Assembly: GCF_900217795.1 (NCBI RefSeq) | Contig: NZ_OBMQ01000017.1 | Coordinates: 28,233-84,336 of the forward strand | Origin: Ureibacillus xyleni | GTDB lineage: Bacteria > Bacillota > Bacilli > Bacillales_A > Planococcaceae | Length of the DNA stretch: 56,104 bases | Reading direction: 5' to 3' | Shown: positions 1 through 8,328 of the stretch, one piece after another | Layout: every line of letters begins with the position of its first letter | How positions within the stretch are numbered: position 1 is the first letter of the stretch | Translations under genes and position numbers: made by a program | The notes under the pieces: model-generated | The model's input: only the letters and a program-made list of their open reading frames with translations | Databases searched by the model: none | Told to the model about the DNA's origin: nothing

Positions 1-398
1 TGTATCCACCCAAAAAAGTCGTTCCAACTCCCCTTCCCCCTTAAACCTTACCAACTCTTACTCTCCCAACACTTCAAGCCATTTTCCAATATTCTCCGCC
101 TAAAAAAGTCGTTCCTGCATTTTCCCCATATTCATCTAATTTTTGTTCAGATTTTACAACCGTTTTGGACTAAAAAAGTCGTTCCAAAGTAGAGGCGTAG
201 TAGAGTTAAGGGATTAGGTTTTAGGGTAAAAGAAAAAGGAATAAAGGCTCGAAAACCCTTATTCCTTCTGACTTTTTTCAATTTTATTCCCGTTCTTATA
301 ATTCCTATTTCTTCCTTAATCCTTGTTTCTACTCTCCCGACTTTTTTTGTCCTGAACCGAGTTTTTTTGGTCAGGAGCGAGTTTATTGGGTGAAGACA
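1..398. mobile_element. 398-bp mini Tn7-like element, copy 1 (left- and right-type ends)
   Basis: The element is bounded by TGT at 1-3 and ACA at 396-398. Its termini are imperfect inverted repeats: TGTATCCACCCAAAAAAGTC on the left, and TGTCTTCACCCAATAAACTC when the right end is read on the minus strand. The left half carries three spaced copies of AAAAAAGTCGTTCC at about 11-25, 101-115 and 171-185. The right half carries four closer copies of the same type in the opposite direction, at about 263-283, 332-354, 351-375 and 374-398. Three spaced left sites and four packed right sites is the TnsB-site architecture of Tn7 ends. No gene fits between them, so this is a non-autonomous miniature element. 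An apparently identical copy lies at 45483-45880 in the same orientation. Its left flank is outside the window; its right flank is TAATA. Confidence 0.85.
236..267. terminator. hairpin between the two ends of the mini element
   Basis: Arms AAGGAATAA (236-244) and TTATTCCTT (259-267) form a stem. It is followed by a T-rich run on the minus strand (TTTCTTTT) and by a weaker one on the plus strand. It sits exactly between the left-type and right-type ends and could insulate the element from read-through. The second copy has the same hairpin at 45718-45749. Confidence 0.55.
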
Positions 399-489
399 TA
401 ATAGTGTTAAGTTATTAGTGAAGTTGCTATTATACCTAATTAACAGAATAATTTTTGATACAGTAGAACAATAGTAGGAATTAACTAAC

Positions 490-1179
490 TTATTCAAGTA
501 TTCCTTGTTTATTCATATATTTTTTCAATTGTGAACATAAATAGTAATATTCGTAAACAGTGTTAGAAGTAGCTTCACCCTTCGCTTGGACAGGTCCTCT
601 AAACCCCGAAAGATTCTTAATACTATTTAACATTTCATGATACTTTGACCTTTCTATCTGATCAAGTAACTCTAATAACTCAATTTCATATTCAAAAGGC
701 ATTTTTAAGATACTATTTATGTATTCTTCAACATTCTCAACATGATAGTAGAGATATTCACCAAAATTTGCATTTCTATTTGCATCAATAAAAAATAAAT
801 CACCTTGATCATTAATTAAATCAATTCGTTCTGTTATTTCCTTAAACTCTTCTGAAGACAAAGTATTAATATTCTTACTATCTTCTCCATACCTTTTTAC
901 AATATTCACTAATGGAGCTTCCATAAATGACACAATTCGATTTAGTGGCATTTTCACTCGAAAATTCACCCTTTTCCTCTTTTGTAATCCTGGAATCCAT
1001 ATATCAATTATATAAAAAATAAATGCTGATAAATATCCTATACTCAAATTAAACAGAACATTACCAATTTCCGCACCATACAACCAAAACTCTGGAACGC
1101 TATTCCAAATAAACTGAGTAAAGGCAATTATTAAGATAGACGTAATCCCAAGTAGAACCAACACAACTTTCACTTTCAT
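490..1179 (-). CDS. membrane protein of unknown function downstream of ietS
   Basis: I do not recognise this protein. From the chosen ATG at 1179 it is 229 residues: two hydrophobic segments near the N-terminus (one starting VVLVLLG, one with the stretch FNLSIGYLSAFIFYII), then a charged soluble domain of about 150 residues predicted to be cytosolic and rich in Glu, Lys and Asn. The frame stays open to a GTG/ATG-type start at 1242, but the AAGGA motif there abuts the codon, while 1179 has AAGGA four bases upstream. It lies 37 to 100 bp after the ietS stop on the same strand and probably shares its transcript, so it may be an accessory or membrane partner of the ietAS pair. It is the last gene before the mini element. 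Function unknown. Confidence 0.6.
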   Translation of the reverse strand: MKVKVVLVLLGITSILIIAFTQFIWNSVPEFWLYGAEIGNVLFNLSIGYLSAFIFYIIDIWIPGLQKRKRVNFRVKMPLNRIVSFMEAPLVNIVKRYGEDSKNINTLSSEEFKEITERIDLINDQGDLFFIDANRNANFGEYLYYHVENVEEYINSILKMPFEYEIELLELLDQIERSKYHEMLNSIKNLSGFRGPVQAKGEATSNTVYEYYYLCSQLKKYMNKQGILE

Positions 1180-1279
1180 CACTTCCTTGAAACAATATAT
1201 CTCTAATAATACAAAAATAATAAAAGGAACGGTGCAAACCATTCCTTTTCTAAAAATCTATAAAAATTTTTAAACATTT

Positions 1280-3706
1280 TTATCTAATACGAACCCTTTG
1301 TTGAACTTCCATACGGATTTTGTTATAAATCTCAATTTCTTCTTTATGTTCAAACATAACAGACAAACAATAATTTTGTTGATAATTCTCATCTGTAATC
1401 CATTTATTTGAATTAGTAATCATTATTGATATTGGTGATTCTGGCATATTAGGAGGTTTTTGCTTAAATTCTTTTATGCCTTTTTGATGACAACCCATTT
1501 TTCTGGCATTTACTTTTGGAAACATATCATCCCATTCAAACTTCTTGAGTTTTTCAGGTGTTTCAATTTCAATAGCATGATTTACCTCTGCAAATTCCTT
1601 CTCAAGAATTTGTGGATTTATAGAATGAAAAACTTTGAACTCCATTCTGTTACCTAAATAACTGTCCCCTCTGGTTGCTCTTGTTTCTGGAGTAAACGTG
1701 AGAACCACAGAAATCCGCTTGTATCCTTTTATCTCAAAAAACTCTTTCGGTATGTTAACTGAGTATATTTTAATTTTATTTAATCCAATCGAACCTTCAT
1801 CTAATAATATTACTCTATTATCAAATGAATGTATTGCCTTGTCCACATTCGGTAATCCATAGCCCTGAACTCTGAGAGAAGAATTTTTATTAGTTGTGTC
1901 GTTTCCAGTAAACACAGGCATATCTATATTATCTGCTGATTGTAACAATAAATTTTTCAAATAATCAGCATTTTTTTGCGGGAATTTGTTTGCTATTTGC
2001 CCCAAAATATTTGCTACAATTGGTGCTGAATAGCTTGTCCCATGGTCAAATGTAAAAGGATTTTCTAATGGTTTGTTTGATAAAACAGGAATATTACCCC
2101 CTAAATTTGTCCTAACTATACCACCATAATCCTTTTTAATTATATAGTTACCACCTATATGTACTACTTCTGGCTTTATCATGCTGTTTATACCTGGACC
2201 AACTCTGGTAAATGGAGATGGCTGTCCACTATCAGCAACTGGATGCCAAATTTCCTTCTCAACTACACTAAATCCATTATCTAAGTATTTTACATCATTA
2301 GCAATGGAACCGACAGTTATTGCTAATGATGCTGTAGCTGGGTTAATTAAGCGAAAACTTTCATCATTAGTTAGATAGTCAGGATAATTTTCAATTACAT
2401 CATCTGAATCATAATCTTGGAGTAGAAAATCTCGATTTCCAGCAGAAACTACAAAAACACATTCACTGTATTCAAAAGCCAACTCATCAATTAAAGCCGC
2501 CAACGGAAATTGTCTGTTGCTCTCTTCATTTAATATTTCATCTGAATTTCCAAAAGAAATGTTAACAACTTTTACTTTGTATGAAGGATTATCTAAAAAA
2601 TGCTGAATTGCTTCTTTAAATTGACTTTCTAAAAGTTTCTGAGGATCATATGTGCTTCCCATTACTTGACCATCGAAACCGTATTGTCCATACATTACTT
2701 TAGCTGAAAAAAGCCAATTTGATGAATAGAATTTCTTCTCAACGATTCTTTTGTCTAATTCTCCGTATACTGCAAATCCAGATACAGCAGTTCCATGTCC
2801 AGCTATGTCTTGAGTTTCACTTTCCCCTTCCTGAAAATTCTCCTCAGCACCAACCGTAGATTCTAAAAGGGGATGACCTGCTATAATACCAGAATCAACT
2901 ACTAAAATTCCAACTGCATCGTCATCTGGCGGAACCACTTCCACATCAGTAATATCTATTCCTTTGTACTCTGAAAGTTTAAAAGTGGGTATAAAAGGTC
3001 TGTCAATTTTAGCAACTTCTTTAAATTTAATTATTTCATCTAATGTTTTTTTATTTGTTCGAATCCTGTATAAAGCAAAAGATTTTGTAATCAACTTATC
3101 GTAGATTTGAAAATCACTTTGACTATAATTAGTTTCTAACCCACTTATAAATTCTCTTAACTGATCATCGTCCATTCTCCACAATTCCATATTTAGATAT
3201 TCTGGATCACTATCACTCATAGGATTTCTCTTTAAACTATTACCCAGCTTTTCTTCTTCGGGAATATCCTCCACACCATCTATAGCATTAAAAAATTCAT
3301 ATTTATGCCCATCTGGAACAATCCCCGAATATTGCGAAAGCTTACCCTGGAAGTCCTTAAAATGTTCATCTGTTGAAAAAACTACCCAATACCCTTTCTT
3401 ATCTTCCGCAAATGATAATACTTTTAACTCTCCAAGAGAAAAGAGGATTTTTTCAAATGCTTCTACTCCCACACTTTGATTTACCTTTAGGCGGTAAATC
3501 AAGTTAGGATTTATTTTCCCACTAAATTTTTGCTTTATTTGTTGAAATGATCTTGATATTTCATCAATATTTGATTTCATCCCCGAATAATAATCCTTTT
3601 TATCTCTGGGAGCTGGCATATCGTATCTTGGAAAACCATTATTTCTTTTTTTCTTATTCAAATTACCATTAAATTCAGGTAGTCTAAGATGTTCGTAATA
3701 ATTCAT
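1280..3706 (-). CDS. ietS: IetS-like subtilisin (S8) serine protease, partner of an AAA ATPase
   Basis: A subtilase of 808 residues without a signal peptide, so cytoplasmic. The catalytic triad is complete: Asp271 in VVDSG, His304 in GHGT and Ser558 in GTSYSAP; Asn424 in SAGN is the oxyanion residue. About 240 residues precede the protease domain and 190 follow it, much longer than secreted subtilisins. The gene for an AAA ATPase ends 25 bp upstream, the arrangement of ietAS. That pair was first described as a plasmid-borne toxin-antitoxin-like locus in Agrobacterium and was later reported as an anti-phage system. Start ATG has a strong AAGGGGGG ribosome-binding site. The S8 assignment is certain; the IetS name rests on the pairing and domain layout. 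Its substrate is unknown. Confidence 0.82.
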   Translation of the reverse strand: MNYYEHLRLPEFNGNLNKKKRNNGFPRYDMPAPRDKKDYYSGMKSNIDEISRSFQQIKQKFSGKINPNLIYRLKVNQSVGVEAFEKILFSLGELKVLSFAEDKKGYWVVFSTDEHFKDFQGKLSQYSGIVPDGHKYEFFNAIDGVEDIPEEEKLGNSLKRNPMSDSDPEYLNMELWRMDDDQLREFISGLETNYSQSDFQIYDKLITKSFALYRIRTNKKTLDEIIKFKEVAKIDRPFIPTFKLSEYKGIDITDVEVVPPDDDAVGILVVDSGIIAGHPLLESTVGAEENFQEGESETQDIAGHGTAVSGFAVYGELDKRIVEKKFYSSNWLFSAKVMYGQYGFDGQVMGSTYDPQKLLESQFKEAIQHFLDNPSYKVKVVNISFGNSDEILNEESNRQFPLAALIDELAFEYSECVFVVSAGNRDFLLQDYDSDDVIENYPDYLTNDESFRLINPATASLAITVGSIANDVKYLDNGFSVVEKEIWHPVADSGQPSPFTRVGPGINSMIKPEVVHIGGNYIIKKDYGGIVRTNLGGNIPVLSNKPLENPFTFDHGTSYSAPIVANILGQIANKFPQKNADYLKNLLLQSADNIDMPVFTGNDTTNKNSSLRVQGYGLPNVDKAIHSFDNRVILLDEGSIGLNKIKIYSVNIPKEFFEIKGYKRISVVLTFTPETRATRGDSYLGNRMEFKVFHSINPQILEKEFAEVNHAIEIETPEKLKKFEWDDMFPKVNARKMGCHQKGIKEFKQKPPNMPESPISIMITNSNKWITDENYQQNYCLSVMFEHKEEIEIYNKIRMEVQQRVRIR

Positions 3707-3731
3707 AAGAATTCCCCCCTTCCCCTAATTC

Positions 3732-4739
3732 TTATTCTCCTTGTTTTCTAACAGACATTCTCTCCTTATATCTTGAAAATGAATACTCCAAATCAGCCGT
3801 AGTTATAATGTCATTTCCATTAACAATTGCATGAACCATAGCTTCTTTACACATTCCTTTTATATCTGAGGGAGAAAAACCATTTGTTTTTTTACTCCAA
3901 CCATCAATATTAATTTCCTTCTCTCTCTTCATGACTTTTAAATATTTAATAAATAATTCACGACGATTTATTTCATCTGGAAGTTCAAAGTTAATAACCT
4001 CATCGAATCTACGCCATATAGCTGGATCCAAAATATGAGGATGATTCGTTGCAGAAATAATCAAACTATCACCTTGAAACTGATCAATCATCTGCAAAAA
4101 GTTATTCACTACTCTTTTTATTTCGCCACTTTCATGCTCGTCATTTCTATTTTTCCCGATAATATCAACCTCATCAAATAAAACTACCCATCTGCCATTC
4201 TTAATAAAATCAAATACCTTTCTTAAATTTGTTGCTGTTTCACCCAAATAAGATGATATAATTGCATCAAATCTAATATATACAAGAGGTAATTGTAAAA
4301 CTGAGCTTATAACTTGAGCAGTAAACGTCTTTCCAGTTCCAGGCTCACCGCTAAAAAGCAATTTATTTTTTGGCTTTAAATTATAAACTGCTAAGACTTC
4401 CGAAACTTTAATTTCTCTAATAAGTTGAGTTAGTACGTACTTATTATTTTCAGATAAAATGAGGTCATCGAAGTCTAAATAAAATTCTTGGATTTCAAGT
4501 AGTGGGAAACCACTGTCATTATCTCTTGGAATCGGTAAATTAGGCTTAAATCGCTTCGAAACATTTTGGTTAGAACTGTTACTATAGCTAAACAAAGCTT
4601 CCTTTAACTCTTTTGCTACAACGTTATGCTTTTTTCTTTTTTCAAGAGCAATTAACTCTTCGCCTAACCGATAGAACTCCTCTTCATCTTTTTTAGAAAA
4701 GGCTATAAATAATTTTTTTATTATCTCTGTTGAAGTCAA
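3732..4739 (-). CDS. ietA: IetA-like AAA+ ATPase
   Basis: An AAA+ ATPase of about 335 residues. Counting from the upstream GTG at 4748, Walker A is GEPGTGKT at 134-141, Walker B is VVLFDEVD near 188-195, and an arginine-finger-like RRFD lies at 246-249. The N-terminal 70 residues are helical and charged, a likely substrate or partner domain. It is the classic AAA fold of the SpoVK/FtsH type without transmembrane segments. It heads an operon with the subtilase and a membrane protein. The open frame begins at GTG 4748, but AAGGGGG lies directly against it, so the TTG at 4739, eight bases after that motif, is the better start. In ietAS systems the ATPase is thought to control or feed the protease. 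The operon lies between tnsD and the end of the island, a usual cargo position. Confidence 0.82.
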   Translation of the reverse strand: MTSTEIIKKLFIAFSKKDEEEFYRLGEELIALEKRKKHNVVAKELKEALFSYSNSSNQNVSKRFKPNLPIPRDNDSGFPLLEIQEFYLDFDDLILSENNKYVLTQLIREIKVSEVLAVYNLKPKNKLLFSGEPGTGKTFTAQVISSVLQLPLVYIRFDAIISSYLGETATNLRKVFDFIKNGRWVVLFDEVDIIGKNRNDEHESGEIKRVVNNFLQMIDQFQGDSLIISATNHPHILDPAIWRRFDEVINFELPDEINRRELFIKYLKVMKREKEINIDGWSKKTNGFSPSDIKGMCKEAMVHAIVNGNDIITTADLEYSFSRYKERMSVRKQGE

Positions 4740-4875
4740 TCTATACACCCCCTTCTAATAAATATTACACGCCATCATTGTACTTTTATCTATTATAACC
4801 TTGATCGAAAACCTTGGAAACAAAATTATCCATTATAACGCTTAACCCGAAAAATATCCACAATTTTATCTTGCT

Positions 4876-6744
4876 CTAATTCAAATTTATTCCCTGAATT
4901 TCATTCTTTAAGATTTGTTCAGCCATTTCACATGCTTTTTTATCAGAATTTTTTATTCCACTTTTTCTAATCACTTTCCACAAATCCAATTCCTCTCTTC
5001 TTATATTCATTTGATGTATAACATATTTAATCCTTCTTTTCTGAAACTGCTCAATTGTTTCAATTTTTTCATAAAGATAAGCTTTTAATTTGGGGAGTTT
5101 ATTCAGTTTTTTCTCCAAAAGTGCTTTTTCCCCCATTAAGCTTCCTATTCTGCTAATTGTTATACGTATTGGTTTCTCTTCAGAATTTAATATTTCCTCT
5201 ACGATTTTGATTGCTTTTAGCAGTAATTCCTCATCTCGTTTTTCCCAACCAACTTTTTTAGCAGAAAACCTTTTTACTGTTCTTGGGCTATTCTCTTCTA
5301 ACCATTGTTTATCATTTCTATATAACTTCATATACAGAGGCTTATTTATTTCTCTCAGTTCCGTTTTTGACTTGTCGGGATGTTTTTCTTGTAAATTAAG
5401 CCAAGCTTTCCTGTCTATATATTTGCCACGATTCTCATTTAAAATCACTCGGTCATTCTCGACCGCTGTTAAATATCGCTTTATTGTATTTGGATCTGCC
5501 CCCATTATCCGAGACAATTCTCTTAAACCAAGCCCCATTCCTGCAAATTCCTGCAACTTTTCATTCCATACATGCCCATATTGCTTTACCCTTGTTTTAC
5601 GGTAACGATCCCTCTCATTATTATCTGGTCCTCTTCTTGTGTAACTAAATCTACAACGAGGACAGGTGAATGTACCAATTGGTGCTTTTGTTTTTTCGCA
5701 TAATGTAATGGTAACTTCCTCTATTACGGGTTGATGGTGATATTGACACACTGTATTCAGACAATACCAGTTCGGTTTACCAAATGGTTCTTCAATCTCT
5801 CGACTAAATACATCCTCTAACGACAAGCCCAGTGCCGACATCACTAATAAATGCCGTATAGGATGAAATGATTTTCTATTCTTCTGTACAATCATTGATA
5901 ACCAATCACCCTCATTACTTAATGATGAAGAAAACAACTGAAGAACTTCTTTATAATAAAAAGAGGAAAAATACTCCCGCCATATTTTTTGTTTAACTCT
6001 GCCAGTGTAATATGCCATATTCATTTCCACTAACTTGCTACGATATTTTTGATCAAACCATTGCAATCCATGCTTCTGTAACGGATCATTCGTTATCTGC
6101 TGAATATACGGTGCTAACTGTTCAGCAGTATGCAAATAGGCTGATTTCGTTTCCTTCTTAACTCCATCAAATACACATGATTCCTTTGCTTCTATGCAAT
6201 TTGTAGATGTTGGTATTTGAAATCGGTGTTTATTTTCTTGAACTGTTCTAACAGCACTATTGTACAAAGGAGATAAATGTTTCAAACAACAATGAATTCC
6301 AGGCAGTTGGTGAATACGATGCCAGTAATGTTCGCCATATTTCTCTTTATCTTCTTTCATACATTCTGGACAAAAACGTAAGTATTTATTTTGAGGTACA
6401 CCACTTGCATTTATCCCTGCTCTTACATAAATGGCTTTACCATCGTCACTACACATAGATTGATATATTTGCTGACTTTTTTCTTCTGAAAGAAAAGCTG
6501 TAAAAAATAAAAACATAGTATGCTTATAAATTACTTTTTGCTCATTGAATGTTTTAATGTTATTTATACTCTTTACCAATGAACTAATGCCAGATGGTAA
6601 AAAAACCGAAGCTGTTAAGCTCCGATTTTCAAAAATATCATCTAAAGTTCTCTTGTAACTTATATTTCCGCTACGCACATGGTATCTGGCACAAACGCTA
6701 TACAACAATTCATCTGGATAAGGAGTCGGAAAAAATATTAGCAT
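4876..6744 (-). CDS. tnsD: TnsD-type target selector (TniQ domain)
   Basis: A 622-residue TniQ-family protein, longer than Tn7 TnsD (about 508). It has the family opening (FPTPYPDELLYS near residues 5-16) and a zinc-finger set: CPEC at 125-128 with CCLKH at 152-156. A second CPRC motif lies mid-protein, followed by the conserved stretch about a tyrosine-rich linker and a helix-turn-helix-like segment (GLRELSRIMGADPNTIKRYL). TnsD binds the end of glmS and recruits TnsC to direct insertion into attTn7. This fits a window in which glmS lies beside the island. The gene starts directly after the tnsC stop, so the two are translationally coupled. No TnsE homologue follows; ietAS comes next. About 115 AT-rich bases separate its stop from ietA. 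The family is certain; attTn7 specificity is inferred from context. Confidence 0.9.
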   Translation of the reverse strand: MLIFFPTPYPDELLYSVCARYHVRSGNISYKRTLDDIFENRSLTASVFLPSGISSLVKSINNIKTFNEQKVIYKHTMFLFFTAFLSEEKSQQIYQSMCSDDGKAIYVRAGINASGVPQNKYLRFCPECMKEDKEKYGEHYWHRIHQLPGIHCCLKHLSPLYNSAVRTVQENKHRFQIPTSTNCIEAKESCVFDGVKKETKSAYLHTAEQLAPYIQQITNDPLQKHGLQWFDQKYRSKLVEMNMAYYTGRVKQKIWREYFSSFYYKEVLQLFSSSLSNEGDWLSMIVQKNRKSFHPIRHLLVMSALGLSLEDVFSREIEEPFGKPNWYCLNTVCQYHHQPVIEEVTITLCEKTKAPIGTFTCPRCRFSYTRRGPDNNERDRYRKTRVKQYGHVWNEKLQEFAGMGLGLRELSRIMGADPNTIKRYLTAVENDRVILNENRGKYIDRKAWLNLQEKHPDKSKTELREINKPLYMKLYRNDKQWLEENSPRTVKRFSAKKVGWEKRDEELLLKAIKIVEEILNSEEKPIRITISRIGSLMGEKALLEKKLNKLPKLKAYLYEKIETIEQFQKRRIKYVIHQMNIRREELDLWKVIRKSGIKNSDKKACEMAEQILKNEIQGINLN

Positions 6745-8328
6745 CTAACTTGCCCCCTTAAACTCTTTAATAACTCCTGCTCTTTTTAGCGATTCATAAT
6801 TTGTTAGTCCCTGTTCTTTTCCAGTGTTCACAATATTTCGTAAATCATCTTGGTCGTTTTTCAAATTATTATTCTCTCCACCAGTATTGACCTCTATTGA
6901 TGCTTGAAATGCCTTTTTAACAATCTGTTGTATATTAGTAAGTTGGTTCTCTTCCATAACTTGGTTTACAGCCTTTTTAGCATTTTCTTTTGAAAGTCCG
7001 AGCAGGTTCAAGCGAAAAATTGCTTCTTCCTTTAATTGCTTGGTATCATTGCTTCTATTTATTTGTTTCACCGATTTAACAAGGGAGTTTTTTTCTAAAT
7101 TAATTTGTTCTGCTTGAATTACTTCATCAAATGGTAAATAGATATCTTCATACTGTGCAATTGATTTCATATCGCCAGTTTTCAATGCGATTATCATTGG
7201 TTTTACCAACTTTAAATTTTCATCTGCAACTCTGCTAATCAATGTTGGAGATAATGTCTCTTTGCCAGTAGAAACCGCTCTTGTTTGGGACAAAGCAAAT
7301 AATTTAAGTGCTATATCAATAACTCCCTGACTTTCTTCATACATTACACTTACAAATTCATCTGTTAATTCAACAGGTTTTCTTACCCACTGGTATTTCC
7401 AAATAGCCTCCAAGAAAACTCTCCAATATTCATCCTGCCGTAGTCGGTCATAAATCATATCACCTTGTCCACTTCCTCTACGAGCTTGCCTAAATTCACG
7501 TTGTAAAACATTCATTGCTTTTGGTGTTCCAATAAGGACTAAAGGTGTACCAATCACATTACTCAAAGTAACAAAGAAATTCAGCATTAAATTAGCTCCA
7601 GCACCCCGTAGACTTATGTTTTGAATTTCATCTATTACTAAGATGCCAAGACCAATGCTCCTACAGATTTGTGTCATGATAGGAATTAGAGTATTTACTG
7701 ATAACTTATTTGCACGACCATATTTATTGAAATATGCAGTTCCGAGCAAACCATCCACTGCAATAAAAAATTGGTTAACCAATCCTTTAACTGATCCATC
7801 ATGTGGACATTCTAATCGAAGCCAAACCAGTTGTGTGAAATTAAATTCTCGCTTTCTATATTCTGAATGCACAATCACTTGTGGCATTAACTCTAAGATT
7901 TTTGCTACTGCTGTACTTTTTCCTACACCAGATGGTCCAATAACAGTAAAGCTCCTTGGAATAGCTTGATTGAACCAAATATTATTTTTTGATAGAATCG
8001 CTTCATGCCCTTGAACCATTGTAGATGCATACATCGGATTTAATGGATTTCTGCCAATATATCCTTGTCTTATTAGTCTTGATATACGGCTTTCCATATC
8101 AATATGGGCGGGAAGAACTTGAAAAATATTAAAAAGCCTTTGAATAAGGTGGAGCCGATGTTGTCCATCCAACTCTCTTTCTTGTTTATCGAAAAATGGG
8201 TAAAAACTTAGTAGTTCTACAACATCTGACTTAGAATAAATTTGTGGGAGTGCTTCTATCAGCGGGTGATTTTGATATTCTTTAATAACCTGTTCACGAT
8301 AAACTGCCTGATGAAAACTCTTATTCAT
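6745..8328 (-). CDS. tnsC: TnsC AAA+ transposition regulator
   Basis: A 527-residue AAA+ ATPase, close to Tn7 TnsC (555). Walker A GPSGVGKST lies at 131-139 and Walker B ILVIDEIQ at about 229-236. The N-terminal 120 residues precede the ATPase core, and a Lys/Glu/Asn-rich C-terminal tail of about 100 residues would contact the transposase subunits. TnsC polymerises on DNA, couples TnsD target binding to TnsAB and mediates target immunity. The start ATG overlaps the tnsB stop by 8 bp and tnsD begins at the next base after its stop, so tnsABCD is one operon read leftward. The full length and intact nucleotide-binding motifs suggest that it is functional. Confidence 0.93.
   Translation of the reverse strand: MNKSFHQAVYREQVIKEYQNHPLIEALPQIYSKSDVVELLSFYPFFDKQERELDGQHRLHLIQRLFNIFQVLPAHIDMESRISRLIRQGYIGRNPLNPMYASTMVQGHEAILSKNNIWFNQAIPRSFTVIGPSGVGKSTAVAKILELMPQVIVHSEYRKREFNFTQLVWLRLECPHDGSVKGLVNQFFIAVDGLLGTAYFNKYGRANKLSVNTLIPIMTQICRSIGLGILVIDEIQNISLRGAGANLMLNFFVTLSNVIGTPLVLIGTPKAMNVLQREFRQARRGSGQGDMIYDRLRQDEYWRVFLEAIWKYQWVRKPVELTDEFVSVMYEESQGVIDIALKLFALSQTRAVSTGKETLSPTLISRVADENLKLVKPMIIALKTGDMKSIAQYEDIYLPFDEVIQAEQINLEKNSLVKSVKQINRSNDTKQLKEEAIFRLNLLGLSKENAKKAVNQVMEENQLTNIQQIVKKAFQASIEVNTGGENNNLKNDQDDLRNIVNTGKEQGLTNYESLKRAGVIKEFKGAS

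Noticed and set aside
147..497. A 116-codon frame across the right part of the mini element
   Set aside because: It overlies the binding-site repeats and terminator, and the same text in copy 2 is not kept as a frame into the flank.
5090..5605. A 171-codon plus-strand frame inside tnsD
   Set aside because: It is the opposite-strand shadow of a conserved TnsD region, with no ribosome-binding site.
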